Assembly (NCBI GenBank): GCA_000824805.1
Contig: CCNA01000056.1
Span: 1-64,000, forward strand
Length of the DNA: 64,000 bases
Source: Mesorhizobium sp. SOD10
GTDB lineage: Bacteria > Pseudomonadota > Alphaproteobacteria > Rhizobiales > Rhizobiaceae
Reading direction: 5' to 3'
Under the pieces are notes generated by a model. It had not been told where the DNA came from. It saw only the letters and a program-made list of their open reading frames with translations, and ran no database searches. The translations under genes were made by a program, and so were the position numbers. How positions within the stretch are numbered: the stretch's first letter is position 1; every line of letters begins with the position of its first letter. Of this stretch, positions 43,573 to 52,809 are shown in pieces.

Positions 43573-45126
43573 ATGACGTCTACGGCGCAGGACCTGCATC
43601 CCGCCCCCACGCTGGCCCCGGGCAGGACGATCCTCGAACTCAACGGACTGGAAAAGCGCTATCCCGGCACGCATGCGCTGAAGCCGGTGCACCTCGCCTT
43701 CAAGGCAGGCGAAATCCACGCCATCGTCGGCGAGAACGGCGCCGGCAAGTCGACCCTGATAAAACTTCTGACCGGCGTCATGCCGCGCACGTCCGGCGAG
43801 GTCATCTGGGAAGGCAAGCCGGCGGCTTTGGCCACGCCGCATGAGGCGATGGCGCTGGGCATCAACGCCGTCCACCAGGAGGTGGTGCTGTGCCGCCACC
43901 TCACCGTCGCCGCCAACATGTTCCTCGGCGAGGAGGAATCCCGCTTCGGCCTGCTGCAGCAACGCGCCATGGTCAAGGAAGCGCAGAAGATCATCGACGG
44001 GCTGGGCTTCGACCTGCCGGCGCATGTCGTGCTCGGCGACCTGACCATCGGCCAGCAGCAGCTGATCGCCGCCGCCCGCGCCACGGTGCGCGGCACGAAA
44101 TTCCTGATCTTCGACGAGCCGACCGCCTATCTCACCCGCAAGGAGGCCGACCAGCTCTTCAAGCTGATCCGCCGGCTGAAAGGCGACGGCGTCACGATCA
44201 TCTATATCAGCCATCGCATGGAGGAAGTGTTCGAGCTTGCCGACCGCGTCTCCGTGCTGCGCGACGGCACTCTGGTCGGCACCCGCGACATTGCCGAGAC
44301 CGACGAGCCCGAGCTGGTCAAGCTGATGATCAACCGCTCGATCGAGCAGATCTACCACAAGGAGCATTTCACCCCCGGCGCCAGGATCGTCGAGACGAAG
44401 AACCTCTCCGGCAAAGGCTTCGAGAATGTCTCGGTGACGGTCCGCGCCGGCGAGATTGTCGGCCTCTACGGCCTGATCGGCGCCGGCCGCAGCGAGTTCG
44501 TCACCACGCTTTACGGCCGTCACAGGAAGTCAGCCGGCCAGATCCTGTGGGAAGGCAAGGAGGTTCAGGTCAATTCCGAGCATGACGCGATAAGGCTCGG
44601 CATGGCGCTCGCCCCGGAAAGCCGCCGCGACCAGGGCCTGTGCCTCAATCTGCCGGTCGGCATCAACCTCAACCTGCCGATCTACAAGCGCATCTCGAGC
44701 AACTTTCTGATCTCCGGCGCCAAGGAGAAGACCGAGGCCGACCGCCAGATCGCCGATCTGCGCATCAAGACGCCGACGCGCAATGCGCTGGCTTCCAGCC
44801 TCTCGGGCGGCAACCAGCAGAAGATCGTCATCGGCAAATGGCTGGCGCATGGCGCCAAGCTGTTCATCTTCGACGAGCCGACGGTGGGCGTTGATGTCGG
44901 CACCAAGGCCGAGATCTACCGCCTGTTCTCGACGCTGCTGTCCAAGGGCGCCGGCATCATCCTGATCTCGTCCTACCTGCCGGAAGTCTACGAGCTTGCC
45001 GACACGCTTCATGTGTTCCGGCGCGGCAAGCTGGTCGCCACGCACGGTTTCCGCACCGCGAGCCACGAGGACATTTTGGGTCAGGCACTGGCCGAGAAAC
45101 AAGAAAAGTCGGGAGGACAAAAATGA
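43573..45126 (+). CDS. Sugar ABC transporter ATP-binding protein (RbsA type, two ATPase domains)
   Basis: 517 residues with duplicated nucleotide-binding domains. The first has GENGAGKSTLIKLL (Walker A), LTIGQQQLIAAAR (degenerate signature) and FLIFDEPTAYLT (Walker B). The second has GLIGAGRSEFVTTL (non-canonical Walker A), LSGGNQQKIVIGKWL (signature) and LFIFDEPTVGVD. The degenerate second P-loop is normal for RbsA/MglA. It overlaps the permease start by four bases. Confidence 0.93.
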   Translation: MTSTAQDLHPAPTLAPGRTILELNGLEKRYPGTHALKPVHLAFKAGEIHAIVGENGAGKSTLIKLLTGVMPRTSGEVIWEGKPAALATPHEAMALGINAVHQEVVLCRHLTVAANMFLGEEESRFGLLQQRAMVKEAQKIIDGLGFDLPAHVVLGDLTIGQQQLIAAARATVRGTKFLIFDEPTAYLTRKEADQLFKLIRRLKGDGVTIIYISHRMEEVFELADRVSVLRDGTLVGTRDIAETDEPELVKLMINRSIEQIYHKEHFTPGARIVETKNLSGKGFENVSVTVRAGEIVGLYGLIGAGRSEFVTTLYGRHRKSAGQILWEGKEVQVNSEHDAIRLGMALAPESRRDQGLCLNLPVGINLNLPIYKRISSNFLISGAKEKTEADRQIADLRIKTPTRNALASSLSGGNQQKIVIGKWLAHGAKLFIFDEPTVGVDVGTKAEIYRLFSTLLSKGAGIILISSYLPEVYELADTLHVFRRGKLVATHGFRTASHEDILGQALAEKQEKSGGQK

Positions 45127-46088
45127 GCACCGAGGCGATCCCCGCCGAAAAACCCAAGCGCAATTTCAACGCCCTCTTCGGCCTGACGCTGCTTGGCCTG
45201 CTGGTTCTGATGTGGATCGTGCTGGCCGTCGCCACGCCCTCCTTCGCCACGGCGCTCAACATCACCAACCTTTTGCGCCAGGGTTCGCTCATCGCCATCC
45301 TCGCCGTCGGCCAGACCTTCGTCATCATCACCGGCGGCATCGACCTCTCGGTCGGCGCCATCGTCGGCTTCACCACCGTCATCGTCGCCCTGCTGATCAA
45401 TGCAGGCTGGCCGATCTGGGTCGCCGTGCTCGTTACCTTGCTCGTCGGCGTGGCCATCGGCCTGTTCCATGGCTTCGGCATCGTCAAGATGGGCCTGCCG
45501 CCTTTCATCATCACGCTTGCCACCATGACGTCGCTGCGCGGCATCGGCTTGCTGATGACCAACGGTAACTCGATCTCGATCAACAGCGATTCGTTCCAGG
45601 CCTTCTCGCGCGGATCGCTCGCCGGCATTCCCTACCTGTTCTGGATGGTGATCTTGGTCGCCGTGCCGTCCTACATTTTCCTGCATCACACGCGTTGGGG
45701 CCGCTATCTCTTCTCGGTAGGCTCCAATGCGGAGGCGGCGCGCCTGTCGGGCGTCAACGTGCCGCGCACCATCTACATGGCCTATGTCCTGTCCGGCCTG
45801 CTGGCGGCTTTCGTCGGCGTGCTGCTCGCCTCGCGCATCGGCATCGGCAACCCGACGCAGGGCGACACCTATGAACTGCAGGCCATCGCCTCGTCGGTCA
45901 TCGGCGGCACCTCGCTGTTCGGCGCCATCGGCTCCGTGCACGGACCGCTGATCGGCTCCTTCATCCTGTCGACGATCAACAACGGCGCCAACCTGCTCAA
46001 CGTCAATACGTTCTGGCAGCGTGTCATCACCGGAGCGCTGATCATCGTCATCGTCTACTTCGACGGCCTGCGCCGGCGAGGCAAGTGA
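45123..46088 (+). CDS. Sugar ABC transporter permease (RbsC type)
   Basis: 321 residues with about ten hydrophobic segments. The BPD_transp_2 motifs include ITGGIDLSVGAIVGF and the EAA-like RLSGVNVPRTIYMAYVLSG, with VIGGTSLFGAIGSVHGPLIG. It forms the CUT2 channel as a homodimer. A terminator follows at 46105-46141, so the downstream dehydrogenase gene may be expressed by read-through or its own promoter. Confidence 0.93.
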   Translation: MSTEAIPAEKPKRNFNALFGLTLLGLLVLMWIVLAVATPSFATALNITNLLRQGSLIAILAVGQTFVIITGGIDLSVGAIVGFTTVIVALLINAGWPIWVAVLVTLLVGVAIGLFHGFGIVKMGLPPFIITLATMTSLRGIGLLMTNGNSISINSDSFQAFSRGSLAGIPYLFWMVILVAVPSYIFLHHTRWGRYLFSVGSNAEAARLSGVNVPRTIYMAYVLSGLLAAFVGVLLASRIGIGNPTQGDTYELQAIASSVIGGTSLFGAIGSVHGPLIGSFILSTINNGANLLNVNTFWQRVITGALIIVIVYFDGLRRRGK

Positions 46089-46104
46089 ATCCTCCCTGAA
46101 CTCC

Positions 46105-46141
46105 GCGCCGGCCCCGCATGACGAGGCCGGCGCTCTTTTTT
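46105..46141 (+). terminator. Rho-independent terminator after the transporter genes
   Basis: The stem GCGCCGGCC / GGCCGGCGC with an 11-base loop is followed by TCTTTTTTT, 17 bases after the permease stop and 18 bases before the dehydrogenase start. Confidence 0.8.
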
Positions 46142-46158
46142 GAACACTGGATCTGCAC

Positions 46159-47175
46159 ATGAAAGCCGTCGTCTGCCGCTCGCCCGGCGAGCTTGTCCTC
46201 GAAGACCGCGCCGAGCCCGCTGCACCTCCACTCGGCTGGGCGCGCATCGCCGTCAGCCATGTCGGCATCTGCGGCACCGACTACCACATCTTCGAAGGCA
46301 AGCATCCCTTCCTCGCCTATCCGCGCATCATGGGCCACGAGGTTTCCGGCACCATTGTCGAGAAGGCAGAGGGCGTCGATCTCGGCGTCGGCGAACCGGT
46401 GATCATCAACCCCTATCTCGCCTGCGGCAAATGCATCGCCTGCCGGCACGGCAAACCGAATTGCTGCGTGAAGATCGAAGTGCTCGGTGTCCACCGCGAC
46501 GGCGCCATGTGCGACGAGATCCTGGTGCCGGCGCAGAACCTTTACCCGGCAAACGGCCTGTCGCTGGCCGACGCCGCTGCGGTGGAATTCCTGGCGATCG
46601 GCGCGCATGCGGTGCGCCGCTCATCGGGCGCGCCCGGCCAGCGCACGCTGGTCATCGGCGCTGGCCCGATCGGCCTCGGCACGGCGATCTTCGCCCGCAT
46701 CGCCGGGCTCGACGTCAGCCTGCTCGACATGAGCACAGAGCGCCTCGGCTTCGCCGAGAGCGAGCTTGGCTTTGCCGCGCTCGACACCTCGAAGGCGACA
46801 GCCGGCGAACTGGTGCGGCAGGCGACCGGCGGCGAAGGGTTCGACCTCGTCTTCGACGCGACCGGCAACACGCAATCGGTGCAATCCGCCTTCGCCCATG
46901 TCGCGCATGGCGGCACGCTGGTGCTGGTCAGCGTCGTCAAGGACGACATCACCTTCTCCGACCCCGAATTCCACAAGCGCGAGATGACTTTGGTCGGCAG
47001 CCGCAATGCGCTCAAGGCCGACTTCGAGCATGTGGCCGAATCGATCCGCAATGGCGCCGTGCCGTTGGCGAAACTCGTCACCCATCGCACGACGCTCGCC
47101 GGAACGCCGCGCGATCTCGCGCGGTGGACGCATGAGAAATCGGGGCTGATCAAGGCGGTCATCGAGGTCGGGTGA
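46159..47175 (+). CDS. Zinc-binding sugar (acid) dehydrogenase of the MDR family
   Basis: 338 residues. Catalytic zinc ligands lie in GICGTDYHI (Cys) and MGHEVSG (His-Glu); the structural zinc lobe is CGKCIACRHGKPNC. The Rossmann motif is VIGAGPIGLGTA followed by an Asp at the strand-2 end (LDMSTE), suggesting NAD. It resembles L-idonate/L-galactonate 5-dehydrogenases and L-threonine dehydrogenases. Position after a sugar-acid dehydratase and importer fits oxidation of a polyol or aldonate such as L-galactonate or D-altritol derivatives, an inference only. Confidence 0.86.
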   Translation: MKAVVCRSPGELVLEDRAEPAAPPLGWARIAVSHVGICGTDYHIFEGKHPFLAYPRIMGHEVSGTIVEKAEGVDLGVGEPVIINPYLACGKCIACRHGKPNCCVKIEVLGVHRDGAMCDEILVPAQNLYPANGLSLADAAAVEFLAIGAHAVRRSSGAPGQRTLVIGAGPIGLGTAIFARIAGLDVSLLDMSTERLGFAESELGFAALDTSKATAGELVRQATGGEGFDLVFDATGNTQSVQSAFAHVAHGGTLVLVSVVKDDITFSDPEFHKREMTLVGSRNALKADFEHVAESIRNGAVPLAKLVTHRTTLAGTPRDLARWTHEKSGLIKAVIEVG

Positions 47176-47181
47176 GCGCCG

Positions 47182-47281
47182 CTAGAGCAATTCCAGGAAA
47201 AGTGTGAGCGGTTTTCCGTCCGGAATTGCGTAAAAACAGATAGATAGGGCGTTTCGCCGTTTCCGTGAAACGGTGAAACGC
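47182..47281 (+). repeat. Rhizobial intergenic palindromic repeat, copy 2
   Basis: CTAGAGCAATTCCAGGAAAA followed by GAGCGGTTTTCCGTCCGGAATTGCG, as at 40295-40395 but in the opposite orientation. The tail adds a hairpin TTTCGCCGTTTCCGTGAAACGGTGAAA. It lies between the dehydrogenase gene and the phnF stop. Confidence 0.75.
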
Positions 47282-47282
47282 A

Positions 47283-48029
47283 CTAATAGCCGGCCGACAG
47301 CCTCAACTCGACCCGCTCCGCCGGAAAGCGCGACTCCGCGAACTGGATCGGCTCACCGTCCAGCGTGACGTTGACGGCGACCGTCACCAGCACGATGGCG
47401 CCGGGCTGGAGATCGAGGGCTGCAAGGTCGTCGGCGTCGGCATGGCGCGCCGACAGCACGGTCGAATGCCTCAGATAGTCATTGACGCCGAAGCGCTTCA
47501 GTGAGGCGGTGATCGACCCCGTTTCCGCCATTGCCGCCTCGATGCCCACGAAGCGTTTGGCGTCGAACCAGGTGGTTGCGCGTGATACCGCATGCCCGTC
47601 GGCCTCGCCGCGCGTCTCCAGGCGGATGACGGCCGCGCCCTTCGCTATGCCAAGCGCCTCGGCGACGCGCCGGCTGGCCGGCTCCGTCGACGACGACAAC
47701 AGCGCGATATGCCGCTCGCTCGTCTGCCCTTGCAGCCCGGTCGAGAAGCGCGTGCGTGCGCCGATCGGATAGGACAGCCTTTTGCGCGACAGGACGAAGG
47801 TGCCGCGTCCCTGCTCGGCCTTCAGCACGCCTTCCTGCACAAGTGCCGCAATGGCGCTGCGCACCGTATGGCGGTTGACGCCGTAGCGCTCGGCCAGCGC
47901 TATCTCGGGCGGCAGCGCCGCGTTCTCGGCGAAATCGCCGCTCGCGATCCCCTGCAATATCTTGTCGGCGATCTGCCGCCACAGCGACACGCCGTTGCGC
48001 CTTTCGATGCTGCTTGCCAGTCCGCTCAT
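47283..48029 (-). CDS. phnF: PhnF, GntR/UTRA-family regulator of phosphonate genes
   Basis: 248 residues. The GntR winged helix (ALPPEIALAERYGVNRHTVRSAIAALVQEGVLKAEQGRGTFV) is followed by a UTRA ligand domain, the HutC subfamily layout of PhnF. It is divergent from phnG, with a 20-bp perfect operator-like palindrome between them (48121-48140). Expected to repress the phn operon unless phosphonate or a derivative is present. Confidence 0.9.
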   Translation of the reverse strand: MSGLASSIERRNGVSLWRQIADKILQGIASGDFAENAALPPEIALAERYGVNRHTVRSAIAALVQEGVLKAEQGRGTFVLSRKRLSYPIGARTRFSTGLQGQTSERHIALLSSSTEPASRRVAEALGIAKGAAVIRLETRGEADGHAVSRATTWFDAKRFVGIEAAMAETGSITASLKRFGVNDYLRHSTVLSARHADADDLAALDLQPGAIVLVTVAVNVTLDGEPIQFAESRFPAERVELRLSAGY

Positions 48030-48120
48030 TTGCCCGCCCCCAACGTCCTCACCCTACTTTTGCGCTCCTGTCATCCACCCGTCATGGACTCTCGTTAGGA
48101 GGTGGGTATAATTTGTATAG

Positions 48121-48140
48121 TTGTCTATATCAATAGACAA
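48121..48140. promoter_or_regulatory. Perfect palindrome, probable PhnF operator
   Basis: TTGTCTAT-ATCA-ATAGACAA lies 25 bases before the phnG start and next to a possible -10 (TATAAT at about 48108). HutC/UTRA regulators bind such GTCTATA-type palindromes, so PhnF is the natural candidate. Confidence 0.72.
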
Positions 48141-48164
48141 ATTTCAGATGCAGGGAGCGATGGG

Positions 48165-48626
48165 ATGCGAGGACAGGAAGCGCGAGAGCAGGCCGGCCGA
48201 AAGGCGTTGATGGCGACGCTGGCGCACGCCGAAGCCGATGAGATCGCCCGCCTGTGGAACGAGTCGGGCCTGCCCTCCGAGGCCGAGCTTTTGCGCGGCC
48301 CCGAAACCGGACTGGTGACGGTGCGCGGACGGATCGGCGGCGGCGGCGCGCCCTTCAATGTCGGCGAGGCGACCGTCACCCGCGCCACGGTGCGGCTGCC
48401 CTCGGGCCGGGTCGGCCATTCCTATGCGCTCGGCCGCGACAAGGGCAAGGCCAGGCTCGCGGCGATCGCCGACGCGCTGTGGCAGGACCCGACGCACCGC
48501 GAAACGGTCGAGACGAAGCTCGCGGCGCCCTTGCGCGCGGCGCTCGACGCGGCGCGCGAGACCCGGCGTATCGAGACGGCGGCCACGAAAGTGGATTTCT
48601 TCACCATGGTGCGCGGAGAGGACTGA
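48165..48626 (+). CDS. phnG: PhnG, subunit of the C-P lyase core complex
   Basis: 153 residues from MRGQEAREQAG, preceded by AGGGAGCG; an in-frame upstream ATG at 48102 lies beyond the operator and is rejected. Typical PhnG sequence: RLWNESGLPSEAELLRGPETGLVTVRGRIGGGGAPFNVGEATVTRATVRL with GHSYALGRDKGKARLAAIADAL. Part of the PhnGHIJ core that attaches the phosphonate to ATP in place of adenine. Overlaps phnH by one base (TGATG). Confidence 0.92.
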   Translation: MRGQEAREQAGRKALMATLAHAEADEIARLWNESGLPSEAELLRGPETGLVTVRGRIGGGGAPFNVGEATVTRATVRLPSGRVGHSYALGRDKGKARLAAIADALWQDPTHRETVETKLAAPLRAALDAARETRRIETAATKVDFFTMVRGED

Positions 48627-49237
48627 TGGATATCGCCACGCAATCGATCGACGGCGGCTTTGCCGAACCGGTGTTCAATGCCCAGGCCGTGTTCCGCGCC
48701 ATCATGGACGCGATGGCGCGCCCAGGCACCATCCAGAACCTGCCGCCACTCGCCCGCCCGCCGGCGTCGCTATCGGCGACGGCCGGCGCCGTGGCGCTCT
48801 CGCTCTGCGACAACGACACGCCGGTCTGGCTCGATCCGCCGCTGCAGGCGGAAACCTCGGTCAAGGCCTGGCTTGGCTTCCACACCGGCGCGCCTTTGGC
48901 CAACACGCCGGCCGACGCGCATTTCGCCCTGATCGCCAATCCGAAGGAGATGGCCGCGCTCGACGGTTTTGCGCAAGGTACGCAGGAATATCCCGATCGC
49001 TCGACGACGCTGATCCTCCTGGTCGACGACCTTGCCTCTGGCCCGTCGCTGCTGCTCGAAGGTCCGGGGATCGAAAACACGTCGATGATCGCGCCTCCAG
49101 GGATGCCGCGGCATTTCGTCGAGCAGTGGAAGCAGAACAACCAGCGTTTCCCGCGCGGCGTCGACATCATCCTGGCGGCGCCAGGCAGCCTTTCCTGCCT
49201 GCCGCGCACCACCCGCATCAAGACGATGGAGGCGTGA
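48626..49237 (+). CDS. phnH: PhnH, subunit of the C-P lyase core complex
   Basis: 203 residues starting MDIATQSIDGGFAEPV, with VFRAIMDAMARPG and the later EQWKQNNQRFPRGVDIILAAPG. PhnH is a PLP-transferase-like fold protein without the cofactor, needed in the PhnGHIJ core. Translational coupling to phnG (overlap) and phnI (one base gap) is evident. Confidence 0.92.
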   Translation: MDIATQSIDGGFAEPVFNAQAVFRAIMDAMARPGTIQNLPPLARPPASLSATAGAVALSLCDNDTPVWLDPPLQAETSVKAWLGFHTGAPLANTPADAHFALIANPKEMAALDGFAQGTQEYPDRSTTLILLVDDLASGPSLLLEGPGIENTSMIAPPGMPRHFVEQWKQNNQRFPRGVDIILAAPGSLSCLPRTTRIKTMEA

Positions 49238-49238
49238 C

Positions 49239-50351
49239 ATGTATGTCGCGGTGAAAGGCGGCGAGGCCGCCATTGCCAATGCGCACCGCCTGCTTGCCGA
49301 TCGCCGCCGCGGCGACCGCTCGGTGCCGGCGCTGCGCCTCGACCAGATCGTCGAGCAGCTGGCGCTCGGCGTCGACCGCGTGATGAGCGAGGGCTCGCTG
49401 TATGATCGCGAGCTTGCGGCTCTGGCCGTCGTCCAGGCGCGCGGCGACATGATCGAGGCGATCTTCCTGGTGCGCGCCTACCGCACAACGCTGCCGCGCT
49501 TCGGCTACACCAATCCGGTCGACACCGGCGCGATGCAGATTGAGCGTCGTGTTTCGGCAACCTACAAGGACCTGCCCGGCGGGCAGGTGCTCGGCCCGAC
49601 CTTCGACTACACGCACCGCCTGCTCGATCCGGAGCTTGCCGCCGGCGCCGAGGTCGAGACGCCGGCGCAGCGCCCGGCCGAGCCGGAGGCCATGCCGCGC
49701 GTTTCCGCGATCCTTGCCCATGAAGGTCTGATCGAGGCCGACGGCGACATGCCGCTTGACCATGTGCCTGGCGACATCACGCGCGAGCCGCTGCAGTTCC
49801 CGATGGCACGCGACATCCGCCTGCAGGCGCTGTCGCGCGGCGACGAAGGTTTCCTGCTGGCGCTCGGCTATTCCACGCAACGCGGCTACGCCCGCAATCA
49901 TCCCTTCGTCGGCGAGGTGCGCATCGGCGAGGTCGAGCTGGAGCTGGACGTGCCTGAACTGCCCTTTGCCGTGCCGCTCGGCTCGATCCGCGTCACCGAA
50001 TGCCAGATGGTCAACCAGTTCAAGGGTTCGGCCAAGGCGCCGCCGCAATTCACCCGCGGCTATGGCCTGGTCTTCGGCCAGAGCGAGCGCAAGGCGATGG
50101 CCATGGCGCTGTGCGATCGGGCGCTGCGTGCGAGCGAGCTTGGCGAGGATGTCGTCGCCGCCGCGCAGGATGAAGAATTCGTCATCTCGCACTCCGACAA
50201 TGTCCAGGCGACCGGCTTCGTCGAGCATCTGAAGCTGCCGCACTATGTCGACTTCCAGGCCGAGCTCGGCCTGGTACGCCGCATGCGCGCCGAATACGAG
50301 GCCCGGGAAAACGAGGAGAAGGCCGAAGAGAAAAGGGAGGCCGCGGAATGA
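49239..50351 (+). CDS. phnI: PhnI, catalytic subunit of the C-P lyase core
   Basis: 370 residues: MYVAVKGGEAAIANAHRLLADRRRG at the N-terminus, then QLALGVDRVMSEGSLYDRELAALAVVQARGD and FVEHLKLPHYVDFQAELGLVRRMR. PhnI forms ribose-1-(alkylphosphonate) 5'-triphosphate with PhnG, PhnH and PhnL. A long charged C-terminus precedes a four-base overlap with phnJ. Confidence 0.94.
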   Translation: MYVAVKGGEAAIANAHRLLADRRRGDRSVPALRLDQIVEQLALGVDRVMSEGSLYDRELAALAVVQARGDMIEAIFLVRAYRTTLPRFGYTNPVDTGAMQIERRVSATYKDLPGGQVLGPTFDYTHRLLDPELAAGAEVETPAQRPAEPEAMPRVSAILAHEGLIEADGDMPLDHVPGDITREPLQFPMARDIRLQALSRGDEGFLLALGYSTQRGYARNHPFVGEVRIGEVELELDVPELPFAVPLGSIRVTECQMVNQFKGSAKAPPQFTRGYGLVFGQSERKAMAMALCDRALRASELGEDVVAAAQDEEFVISHSDNVQATGFVEHLKLPHYVDFQAELGLVRRMRAEYEARENEEKAEEKREAAE

Positions 50352-51259
50352 ACGCGCAATCGACCGACATCGCTACCTACAACTTCGCCTATCTCGACGA
50401 GCAGACCAAGCGGATGATCCGCCGCGCCATTTTGAAGGGCATCGCCATTCCCGGCTACCAGGTGCCTTTCGCCTCGCGCGAGATGCCGATGCCTTATGGC
50501 TGGGGCACCGGCGGCGTGCAGGTCACCGCCTCGATCATCGGTCCGGACGATGTGCTGAAGGTCATCGACCAAGGCGCCGACGACACGACCAACGCCGTCT
50601 CGATCCGCGCCTTCTTCAAAAAGGTCGCAAAGGTCGCCGTCACGACCGAAACAGCGAAGGCTTCGATCATCCAGACGCGCCACCGCATCCCGGAGCAGCC
50701 GCTGAGCGCGGGACAGGTGCTGGTCTTCCAGGTGCCGATCCCCGAGCCGCTGCGTTTCCTAGAGCCGCGCGAGACCGAAACGCGCAAGATGCATGCGCTG
50801 GAGGAATATGGCCTGATGCATGTGAAGCTCTACGAGGACATCGCCAGGCACGGCCGCATCGCCACCACCTATGCTTATCCGGTCAAGGTCGAGGGCCGCT
50901 ATGTGATGGACCCCTCGCCGACGCCGAAATTCGACAATCCGAAGATGCATCGTTCGCCGGCTTTGCAATTGTTCGGCGCCGGCCGCGAGAAGCGCATCTA
51001 TGCGGTGCCGCCTTTCACCGACGTCGTCAGCCTCGATTTCGAAGACCATCCCTTCGAGGTGCAGACCTTCGACCAACCCTGCGCGCTGTGCGGCGCCGAG
51101 AATGTCTATCTCGACGAGGTCATCCTCGACGACCATGGCGGCCACATGTTCGTGTGCTCGGACACCGACCACTGCGAGAAGCGGCGCGCCGATGGACATC
51201 ACGGCCACCTTGCCCCCGAGACCCATTCTGCTTCTGAAAAAATGGAGCCGGCCGAATGA
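50348..51259 (+). CDS. phnJ: PhnJ, radical-SAM carbon-phosphorus lyase
   Basis: 303 residues. Four cysteines C245, C248, C270 and C276 have the C-x2-C-x21-C-x5-C spacing of E. coli PhnJ; three hold the 4Fe-4S cluster and the last is the catalytic Cys. GYQVPFASREMPMPYGWGTGG near the N-terminus includes the conserved Gly loop. PhnJ cleaves the C-P bond of ribosyl-phosphonate phosphate to release alkane and the cyclic phosphate. Overlaps phnI and phnK by four bases each. Confidence 0.96.
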   Translation: MNAQSTDIATYNFAYLDEQTKRMIRRAILKGIAIPGYQVPFASREMPMPYGWGTGGVQVTASIIGPDDVLKVIDQGADDTTNAVSIRAFFKKVAKVAVTTETAKASIIQTRHRIPEQPLSAGQVLVFQVPIPEPLRFLEPRETETRKMHALEEYGLMHVKLYEDIARHGRIATTYAYPVKVEGRYVMDPSPTPKFDNPKMHRSPALQLFGAGREKRIYAVPPFTDVVSLDFEDHPFEVQTFDQPCALCGAENVYLDEVILDDHGGHMFVCSDTDHCEKRRADGHHGHLAPETHSASEKMEPAE

Positions 51260-52032
51260 CCGACGAACCGCTGCTGCGCGTTTCCGCGCTGTCCAAATTC
51301 TACGGCTCGCGCGTCGGCTGCGAGAACGTCACCTTCGACCTCTGGCCGGGCGAGGTCCTGGCGGTTGTCGGCGAGTCCGGCTCCGGCAAGACGACGCTGC
51401 TCAACTGCCTGTCGACCAGGCTGCTACCTTCCTCCGGCACCGCGAGCTACCGCATGCGTGACGGTCTATGGCGCGAACTCTACCGCATGAGCGAGGCCGA
51501 GCGCCGCTTCCTGATGCGCACCGACTGGGGCTTCGTCCACCAGAATCCGGCGGACGGGTTGCGCATGACGGTATCGGCCGGCGCCAATGTCGGCGAGCGG
51601 CTGATGGCGGTCGGCGACCGCCATTATGGCAGGATCCGCGCCACCGCCGTCGACTGGCTCTCGCGCGTCGAGATCGACGAGGACCGCATCGACGACGAGC
51701 CGCGCGCGTTTTCCGGCGGCATGCGCCAGCGCCTGCAGATCGCCCGCAACCTGGTGACGGGACCGCGGCTCGTCTTCATGGACGAGCCCACCGGCGGCCT
51801 CGACGTCTCGGTCCAGGCGCGCCTGCTCGACCTGCTGCGCGGCCTGGTCACCGATCTCGGCCTCGCCGCGATCGTCGTCACCCACGACCTCGCCGTGGCG
51901 CGGCTTCTGTCGCAGCGCATGATGGTGATGAAGGACGGCCGCGTCGTCGAAAGCGGCCTCACCGACCGGGTGCTCGACGATCCGCGCGCGCCTTATACGC
52001 AGCTTCTCGTTTCTTCGATTTTGCAGGTCTAG
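51256..52032 (+). CDS. phnK: PhnK, ABC-type ATPase of the C-P lyase complex
   Basis: 258 residues: GESGSGKTTLLN (Walker A), FSGGMRQRLQIARNL (signature), LVFMDEPTGGLD (Walker B), VVTHDLAVARLL (switch His). PhnK is not a transporter but binds the PhnGHIJ core. The gene is followed by a palindromic repeat before phnL, the one interruption in an otherwise tightly packed operon. Confidence 0.93.
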   Translation: MTDEPLLRVSALSKFYGSRVGCENVTFDLWPGEVLAVVGESGSGKTTLLNCLSTRLLPSSGTASYRMRDGLWRELYRMSEAERRFLMRTDWGFVHQNPADGLRMTVSAGANVGERLMAVGDRHYGRIRATAVDWLSRVEIDEDRIDDEPRAFSGGMRQRLQIARNLVTGPRLVFMDEPTGGLDVSVQARLLDLLRGLVTDLGLAAIVVTHDLAVARLLSQRMMVMKDGRVVESGLTDRVLDDPRAPYTQLLVSSILQV

Positions 52033-52082
52033 CCGCATGGTCCCGAAAAGTGGAAGCCGGTTTTCGGACCAGACCATGCGGC
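52032..52082. repeat. Rhizobial palindromic repeat between phnK and phnL
   Basis: GCCGCATGGTC and GACCATGCGGC form the outer stem; CCGAAAAG/GGTTTTCGG form an inner one around TGGAAGCC. It belongs to a repeat family common in rhizobial genomes and would fold in the mRNA between phnK and phnL. Confidence 0.75.
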
Positions 52083-52098
52083 ACAACAAAGGACTCTG

Positions 52099-52809
52099 AT
52101 GATGGCCACGCCGCTTGTCGTTTCCGATGTCGCCAAAAGCTTCACCATGCATCTGCGCGACGGCGTCACGCTGCCGGTGGTGACGGGTGTTTCCTTCTCG
52201 ATCCGCGCCGGCGAATGCGCCGTGCTCGGCGGTCCGTCTGGCGCCGGAAAAAGCTCGATCCTCAAGATGCTCTACGGCAACTATGCCGTCGATGAAGGCC
52301 AGATCATCGTCCAGCATGGCGGCGGGTTGATCGACCTCGCTTCCGCCAGCCCGCGCACCGTGCTTGCCGTGCGACGCCATACTATCGGCTATGTCAGCCA
52401 GTTCCTGCGCACCGTGCCGCGTGTTCCCGCGCTCGACGTCGTCGCCGAGCCGCTGGTCGAGCGCGGCGAGGATCGCGAGATTGCGCGGGCGAAGGCTCGC
52501 TCCTTGCTTGCGCAGCTCAACCTGCCGGAAAAACTCTGGGCCTTGCCGCCCGCGACCTTCTCGGGCGGCGAGCAGCAGCGCGTCAACATCGCGCGCGGCT
52601 TCATCACCGAGCATCCGATCCTTTTGCTCGACGAGCCGACCGCTTCGCTCGACGCGAAGAACCGCGATGTCGTGGTCGAGCTCATCGCCGCCAAGAAGGC
52701 GGCGGGCGTCGCCCTGCTCGGCATCTTCCACGATCTCGATGTGCGTGAGGCTGTCGCCGATCGCGTCATCGACGTCACCGCCTTTGCCGCCGGAAAGATC
52801 GCCGCATGA
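52099..52809 (+). CDS. phnL: PhnL, ABC-type ATPase needed for C-P lyase
   Basis: 236 residues with [15 protein letters not shown] (Walker A), [15 protein letters not shown] (signature) and [14 protein letters not shown] (Walker B). The [16 protein letters not shown] switch region is typical of PhnL. It assists with PhnK in the core reaction. Overlaps the acetyltransferase gene by four bases. Confidence 0.93.
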   Translation: MMATPLVVSDVAKSFTMHLRDGVTLPVVTGVSFSIRAGECAVLGGPSGAGKSSILKMLYGNYAVDEGQIIVQHGGGLIDLASASPRTVLAVRRHTIGYVSQFLRTVPRVPALDVVAEPLVERGEDREIARAKARSLLAQLNLPEKLWALPPATFSGGEQQRVNIARGFITEHPILLLDEPTASLDAKNRDVVVELIAAKKAAGVALLGIFHDLDVREAVADRVIDVTAFAAGKIAA

